A DNA stretch of 64,000 nt from positions 248,001 through 312,000 of the forward strand of contig CAVSND010000027.1 in the NCBI GenBank assembly GCA_963729215.1, in the 5' to 3' direction. The position numbers and the translations under genes are program-made. Source of the stretch: CAVQJU01 sp963729215. GTDB lineage: Bacteria; Acidobacteriota; Vicinamibacteria; Vicinamibacterales; CAVVIG01. The notes under the pieces were generated by a model. The model saw nothing but the letters and a program-made list of their open reading frames with translations, searched no databases and was not told the DNA's origin. Position 1 is the stretch's first letter, and every line of letters starts with the position of its first letter. This document shows, in pieces, positions 60,221 to 64,000 of this stretch.

Positions 60221-60226
60221 AGGCAT

Positions 60227-62293
60227 ATGAGGAGCACGATCCGGACCCTCGCCGTGGCTGGCGCCATCGCCGTTGCCTTGTGCACCGCCGGCGGCCGCGC
60301 CCAGCAGCAACAAACCGGAGACGACAAGGCCGCGCAGCCCGCGTTTCGCGGCGGCATCAACTTCGTCCGGGTTGACGTCATCATCTCGGACAAGAACGGC
60401 AACAACATCGCCGACCTGAAGGAAAGCGACTTCGAGGTGACCGAAGACGGGAAGCCGCAAACCGTCGAAAGCTTCAAGTTCATCAAGCTGGACGGCGGCA
60501 CCATGCCCGGCCCCGACGGCCCTCCGAGGCAGATTCGCACCGACGAAGACGAAGAGGCCGAGGCCGCGCGCGACGACGTCCGCCTGTTCGCCGTGTTCCT
60601 GGACGATTATCACGTGCGACGGCTGGCCAGCATGGGCGTTCGCGACCCGCTCACCAAGTTCATCGAAACGCAGCTCGGCCCCTCGGACATGATCGGCCTG
60701 ATGTATCCGCTGCAGTCGGTGCTGAACGTCCGGATGACGCGCAATCACGCCGCCATCGTGCAGGGGATTCAGAAGTTCATGGGGCGGAAGTACGACTACA
60801 CCCCGATGAACGACATCGAGCAGCAGTACGCGAACTACCCGACCGAAACCGTCGAGCGCATCCGGAACAAGGTTTCCCTTTCGGCGCTCAAGGGACTGAT
60901 CATCCACATGGGCACCCTCAAGCAGGGGCGCAAGTCGTTGATCGTCGTGAGCGAGGGCTTCACCTACATGGTGCCGCCGCAGATGCGCAGTCCGAATTCG
61001 CAGATGCCCGCGATCGCCGGAGTGACCGGCGGGGCGGCCGATCCGGTCACCGAGTCGCGGGCGAATTTTTCCGCGACGATCGACATGCAGCAGGATCTGC
61101 GCGACATTTACGACGAGGCCAATCGCAACAACGTGTCCCTGTACCCGGTCGATCCGCGAGGTCTGGCGGTGTTCGAGTTCGACCTGAGCGAGCCGTCTGT
61201 CGGCAACGACACGGATCGGCAGTACCTGAACGCCACGATGGATTCACTGCGAACGCTGGCCGAAAACACGGACGGCCGCGCCATCGTGAACCGCAACGAT
61301 CTCGCGAACGGGATGAAGCAGATCATTCGCGACAGCAGCGCCTACTACCTGCTCGGATACAGTTCCACCGCCGCGCCGGCCGACGGCAAGTTCCACGAGA
61401 TCAAGGTCCGCGTGAAGCGTCCGGGCCTCCAGGTGCGCGCGCGCAAGGGATACTGGGCCCTCACCGCCGAGGAAACGTCCAGGGCGCTGGCGCCGCCCAA
61501 GCCGGGGCCGCCGCCGGCGGTGACCGCCGCGCTGTCAAACGTCGCGTCCGCCACGACGCGCGCACGGGTCATTCGAACCTGGGTCGGAACGTCGCGCGGC
61601 GACAACGGCAAGACGCGCGTGACGTTCGTCTGGGAGCCGACGCCGCGAACGGCAGCCGACCGGCCGCTCGGGCCGGGCGAGGCGCCGTCACGGGTGTCGG
61701 TCATGGCTGTCGGCCCGAGCGGGTCGCCGATCTTCCGCGGCCGGGTGCCGGACATGGCAATGGCATCGACGACGCCGTCGCTGTCCGGAGGCGGAGATCA
61801 GAACGGACGGGCGTCGCGCGTCGTGTTCGACGCCGCACCAGGCAAAATGGAGCTTCGCCTGTCAGTCGAAGGCGGCTCCGGAGTGCTCGACACGGAAGTT
61901 CGCGAAATCACTGTCCCGGATTTGACGACGACGCAGACGTCACTGGGCACGCCGGTGCTGTTCCGTGCGCGGACTCCGCGAGACATCCAGCAGTTGAAAG
62001 GCGATCCGCAGGCCGTTCCGGCAACCGGGCGCGAGTTCAGCCGTACGGATCGCCTGTTCATGCGTGTCGCCGCGTACGGCGCCGGTGCGCCGGCGCTTTC
62101 CGTCCACATGCTCAGCAGGGCCGGGCAGGTGATGTCCGAGTTGCCTGTCACACCGCCAGCTGCCCCGGGTAGCGACGCTACCGTGGACATTCCAATCGCC
62201 GGGCTGGCTCCGGGCAAGTACATCGTCGAAGTCAAAGCGACCGGCGAGGGTGGAGAAGCGAAGGAACTGGTCGGCTTCCGCCTCACCAACTGA
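60227..62293 (+). CDS. Secreted VWFA-related acidobacterial-domain protein
   Basis: A 688-residue exported protein (signal peptide to AGGRAQ). Residues 45-420 carry the VWFA-related acidobacterial domain (TIGR03436): NFVRVDVIISDKNGNNIADL, LKESDFEVTEDGKPQTVESF, LFAVFLDDYHVRRLASMGVR, GRKSLIVVSEGFTYMVPP and SSAYYLLGYSSTAAPADGKF. A second part (430-688) is beta-rich. The domain is abundant in Acidobacteriota; ligand and role are unknown. The gene is followed by a shorter paralogue 3 nt downstream. Confidence 0.88.
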   Translation: MRSTIRTLAVAGAIAVALCTAGGRAQQQQTGDDKAAQPAFRGGINFVRVDVIISDKNGNNIADLKESDFEVTEDGKPQTVESFKFIKLDGGTMPGPDGPPRQIRTDEDEEAEAARDDVRLFAVFLDDYHVRRLASMGVRDPLTKFIETQLGPSDMIGLMYPLQSVLNVRMTRNHAAIVQGIQKFMGRKYDYTPMNDIEQQYANYPTETVERIRNKVSLSALKGLIIHMGTLKQGRKSLIVVSEGFTYMVPPQMRSPNSQMPAIAGVTGGAADPVTESRANFSATIDMQQDLRDIYDEANRNNVSLYPVDPRGLAVFEFDLSEPSVGNDTDRQYLNATMDSLRTLAENTDGRAIVNRNDLANGMKQIIRDSSAYYLLGYSSTAAPADGKFHEIKVRVKRPGLQVRARKGYWALTAEETSRALAPPKPGPPPAVTAALSNVASATTRARVIRTWVGTSRGDNGKTRVTFVWEPTPRTAADRPLGPGEAPSRVSVMAVGPSGSPIFRGRVPDMAMASTTPSLSGGGDQNGRASRVVFDAAPGKMELRLSVEGGSGVLDTEVREITVPDLTTTQTSLGTPVLFRARTPRDIQQLKGDPQAVPATGREFSRTDRLFMRVAAYGAGAPALSVHMLSRAGQVMSELPVTPPAAPGSDATVDIPIAGLAPGKYIVEVKATGEGGEAKELVGFRLTN

Positions 62294-62296
62294 GCC

Positions 62297-64000
62297 ATGC
62301 GCGGGCTGCTTCTGGCATTGGCGGCCGTCGGCGGCGACGTCGCAGGCGCCGCTGCCGTCGAACCCCGCCCCCAGCCTGGTTCTCATCGACGTCATCGCCA
62401 CTGATGCACGGGGTAAGGCTGTTGAAACCCTGAAGGCATCGGACTTCGTGCTGCGCGAGGACGCCGAGGTTCAGGCGCTCGAGCAGGTCCGCTTGGTGAA
62501 AGCCGGCGTCGAGCCGGCAGAGACCGGCCGCGACAACGCGCGCGTGTTTGCAATTTATCTCGACGACTACTACGTCAGCGCCTCCAATACACAACTGGTT
62601 CGTGACGCGCTCCATCGCTTTGTCGACCAGGATCTCGGGCCAGGTGACAAGGTCGCGATTCTGCGTCCGCTGGATTCGTTGCTCGGCATTCACATGACGA
62701 GCGATCGGCAGGCGCTCCACCGCACAATCGATGCGTTCGAGGGCCGCCGGGGCGACTACACGCCGCGAACGGCGTTCGAGCGCGACTACATGGTGAACGA
62801 CCAGGCGCGCGCCGACATCCAGCGCACGCAGGCGACCTGGTCGACGCTCAACGCGCTCGCGTTGCATCTGGCCAATCTGGGTGCGGGACGCAAGACGCTC
62901 TTGCTCGTCAGCGAGCAGGCGGACCCGATGTTGCGGCGCCGCGGCCTCGAGTCGCTGCCGACCTCATCCTCTGTCATGCGGACGGCCAATCGAGCGAACG
63001 TGTCGATCTACGTGCTCGATCCGCGGGACGCCGCCGCCCGGGCGGCCGCGCCGGACGAGGGGCCGAACCTGCTCAGCGTCCTGGCCGACGACACGGACGG
63101 CGCGCGATTTTCGCCCGCCTCCCAGGCATCCGAGCCGGGGATCGACGCAGGCCTTCGCCAGATGGTCGCCGATGCCTCCGCGTACTATCTGTTGACGTAT
63201 CGATCGGCCAGGAACAGTGACGGGATGTTCCACGCCGTTGACGTCTCGGTAAAGGTGAAAGGCGTGCGGCTTGCGGGCGCGGAAAGGTTTCTGGGCGCCG
63301 TCGCCTGACGAAATCCAGCGCGCGAACCTGCTGGCACATGCCAACGATCCCAAGCCCAGCGTGCCGCTTCGGCCCGCCGCTCGGACAAGCCCTATCATCC
63401 GGCCCTGGTTTGGTCTGGCCAGGGGCGCGAACGGGAACACGCGCGTCACCTTCGTCTGGGAGCCCGCGGGTGCGGTGCCAGGCGACCGCCGCGTGCGGAC
63501 GCCATCCCGTGTCGAGTTCAAGGCGCTCGGTGCGAACGGTACGACGGTCTTTGAAGGACCGGTGCGGCCGACGGGCGCCGCGTCGGGAGAACCCGCAGAC
63601 ATCGCCGCCGGCTCCCAGGCAGTGTTCGAGGTCCCGCCTGGACGAATCCGTCTGGAAATGTCGATTCAGGACTCGGCGGCCGCGTCCATCGACACCGACG
63701 TCCGCGATCTTCTCGTCGGCGATCTGCGGGCGCCGGTTGCGATCGGCACGCCCGAAGTGCTTCGTGCGAGAACCGCGCGGGATGTTCGGGTGCTCGAAAC
63801 GAGTCCCGATGCCGTGCCGGTTGCTTCGCGCCAGTTCAGCCGGGCCGAGCAGCTGGTCATTCGAGTGCCGGTGTACTCGCCGGATGGCGCGCCGGAGGTG
63901 ACGGCGAAACTGCTCAACGCCACCGGGCTCTCGATGCGTCCGCTCACGGTGGAGTCCCCGACCGCTGCCGACGGCCGGATCCACATTCACCTGCCACTCG
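62297..64000 (+). CDS. Second VWFA-related protein, two frameshifts, runs past the window end
   Basis: ATG 62297 begins a signal peptide (MRGLLLALAAVGG). About 30 nt later the frame switches to ATSQAPLPSNPAPSLVLIDV, then TDARGKAVETLKASDFVLRE, FAIYLDDYYVSASNTQLVRD and ASAYYLLTYRSARNSDGMFH, stopping at 63308. In the next frame, from about 63270, ARKGFWAPSPDEIQRANLLA, NTRVTFVWEPAGAVPGDRRV and ARTARDVRVLETSPDAVPVA continue to the window edge, matching the C-terminal region of the first VWFA protein segment by segment. One indel near 62330 and one near 63270 would make it a complete tandem paralogue. Incomplete at the 3' end. Confidence 0.75.

Overview
Organism. This is a GC-rich chromosomal window, most likely from an Acidobacteriota bacterium of the Vicinamibacteria type. 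Lineage markers are two tandem secreted proteins with the VWFA-related acidobacterial domain (TIGR03436 type), a 1025-residue Oar-like TonB-dependent receptor with an N-terminal carboxypeptidase-regulatory-like domain, a Pkn-type kinase remnant, a TolB/PD40 propeller protein, secreted DUF6152-type proteins and a ThyX-based thymidylate route. No phage, transposase, CRISPR array or rRNA is visible. The only RNA genes recognised are one tRNA-Thr(CGT), one SAM-I riboswitch and one Cys-rich leader/attenuator.

Layout. 0-4.4 kb: PD40 propeller protein converging on a very large regulator (winged helix + TPR + MocR aminotransferase in one frame). 4.4-9 kb: divergent promoter region with a perfect inverted repeat, a secreted metalloprotease, a frameshifted NCS2-type permease and oligoendopeptidase F. 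8.9-15 kb: cytochrome c, PQQ dehydrogenase, Tat-exported sugar isomerase-like protein, secreted hypotheticals and tRNA-Thr. 15-23 kb: cupin, uvrA (broken at two short-repeat tracts), HEAT-repeat protein, 3-methyladenine DNA glycosylase and M1 aminopeptidase. 23.2-28.4 kb: sulfur assimilation (Cys leader peptide and attenuator, siroheme synthase, sulfite/nitrite reductase, then a SAM-I riboswitch in front of a threonine-synthase-like gene). 28.4-33.5 kb: HtrA protease, Hsp20, EF-P and an overlapping dcd-thyX-dut operon. 33.6-39.2 kb: Ku overlapping a membrane MutS-like ATPase, a CDP-alcohol phosphatidyltransferase and uvrC (broken by a 157-nt repeat tract). 39.2-47.5 kb: housekeeping genes (M50 protease, trpS, scpA, scpB, rluB, cmk, rpsA, HU/IHF, HIT). 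47.5-50 kb: acyl-CoA dehydrogenase and two paralogous membrane proteins. 50-56 kb: TonB receptor followed by a heavily decayed kinase and a decayed secreted gene. 56-64 kb: membrane protein, secreted hypotheticals, a second acyl-CoA dehydrogenase and the VWFA pair.

Most unusual features. (1) Twelve tracts of imperfect tandem 7-9-mers (units such as GAGCCAC, GGTTAGA, TACGTTC, AAAGTGC, GGTCCA, CACGAAG), many folded into long inverted repeats. They occupy all six convergent gene junctions that have more than about 20 nt of spacer, several times supply the stop codon, and interrupt the reading frames of uvrA and uvrC. (2) A near-leaderless peptide rich in Cys followed by a textbook intrinsic terminator ending at the siroheme synthase start codon, with mutually exclusive pairings. 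(3) A SAM-I riboswitch controlling a threonine-synthase-like gene. (4) The regulator-MocR fusion.

Caution. Several genes carry single-nucleotide frameshifts (permease, M1 peptidase, cmk tail, DUF6335 gene, second VWFA gene and others). Some could be assembly or homopolymer errors; the dense cluster at 53.3-56.2 kb next to an intact 3-kb gene looks more like real decay, but read data are needed to decide.
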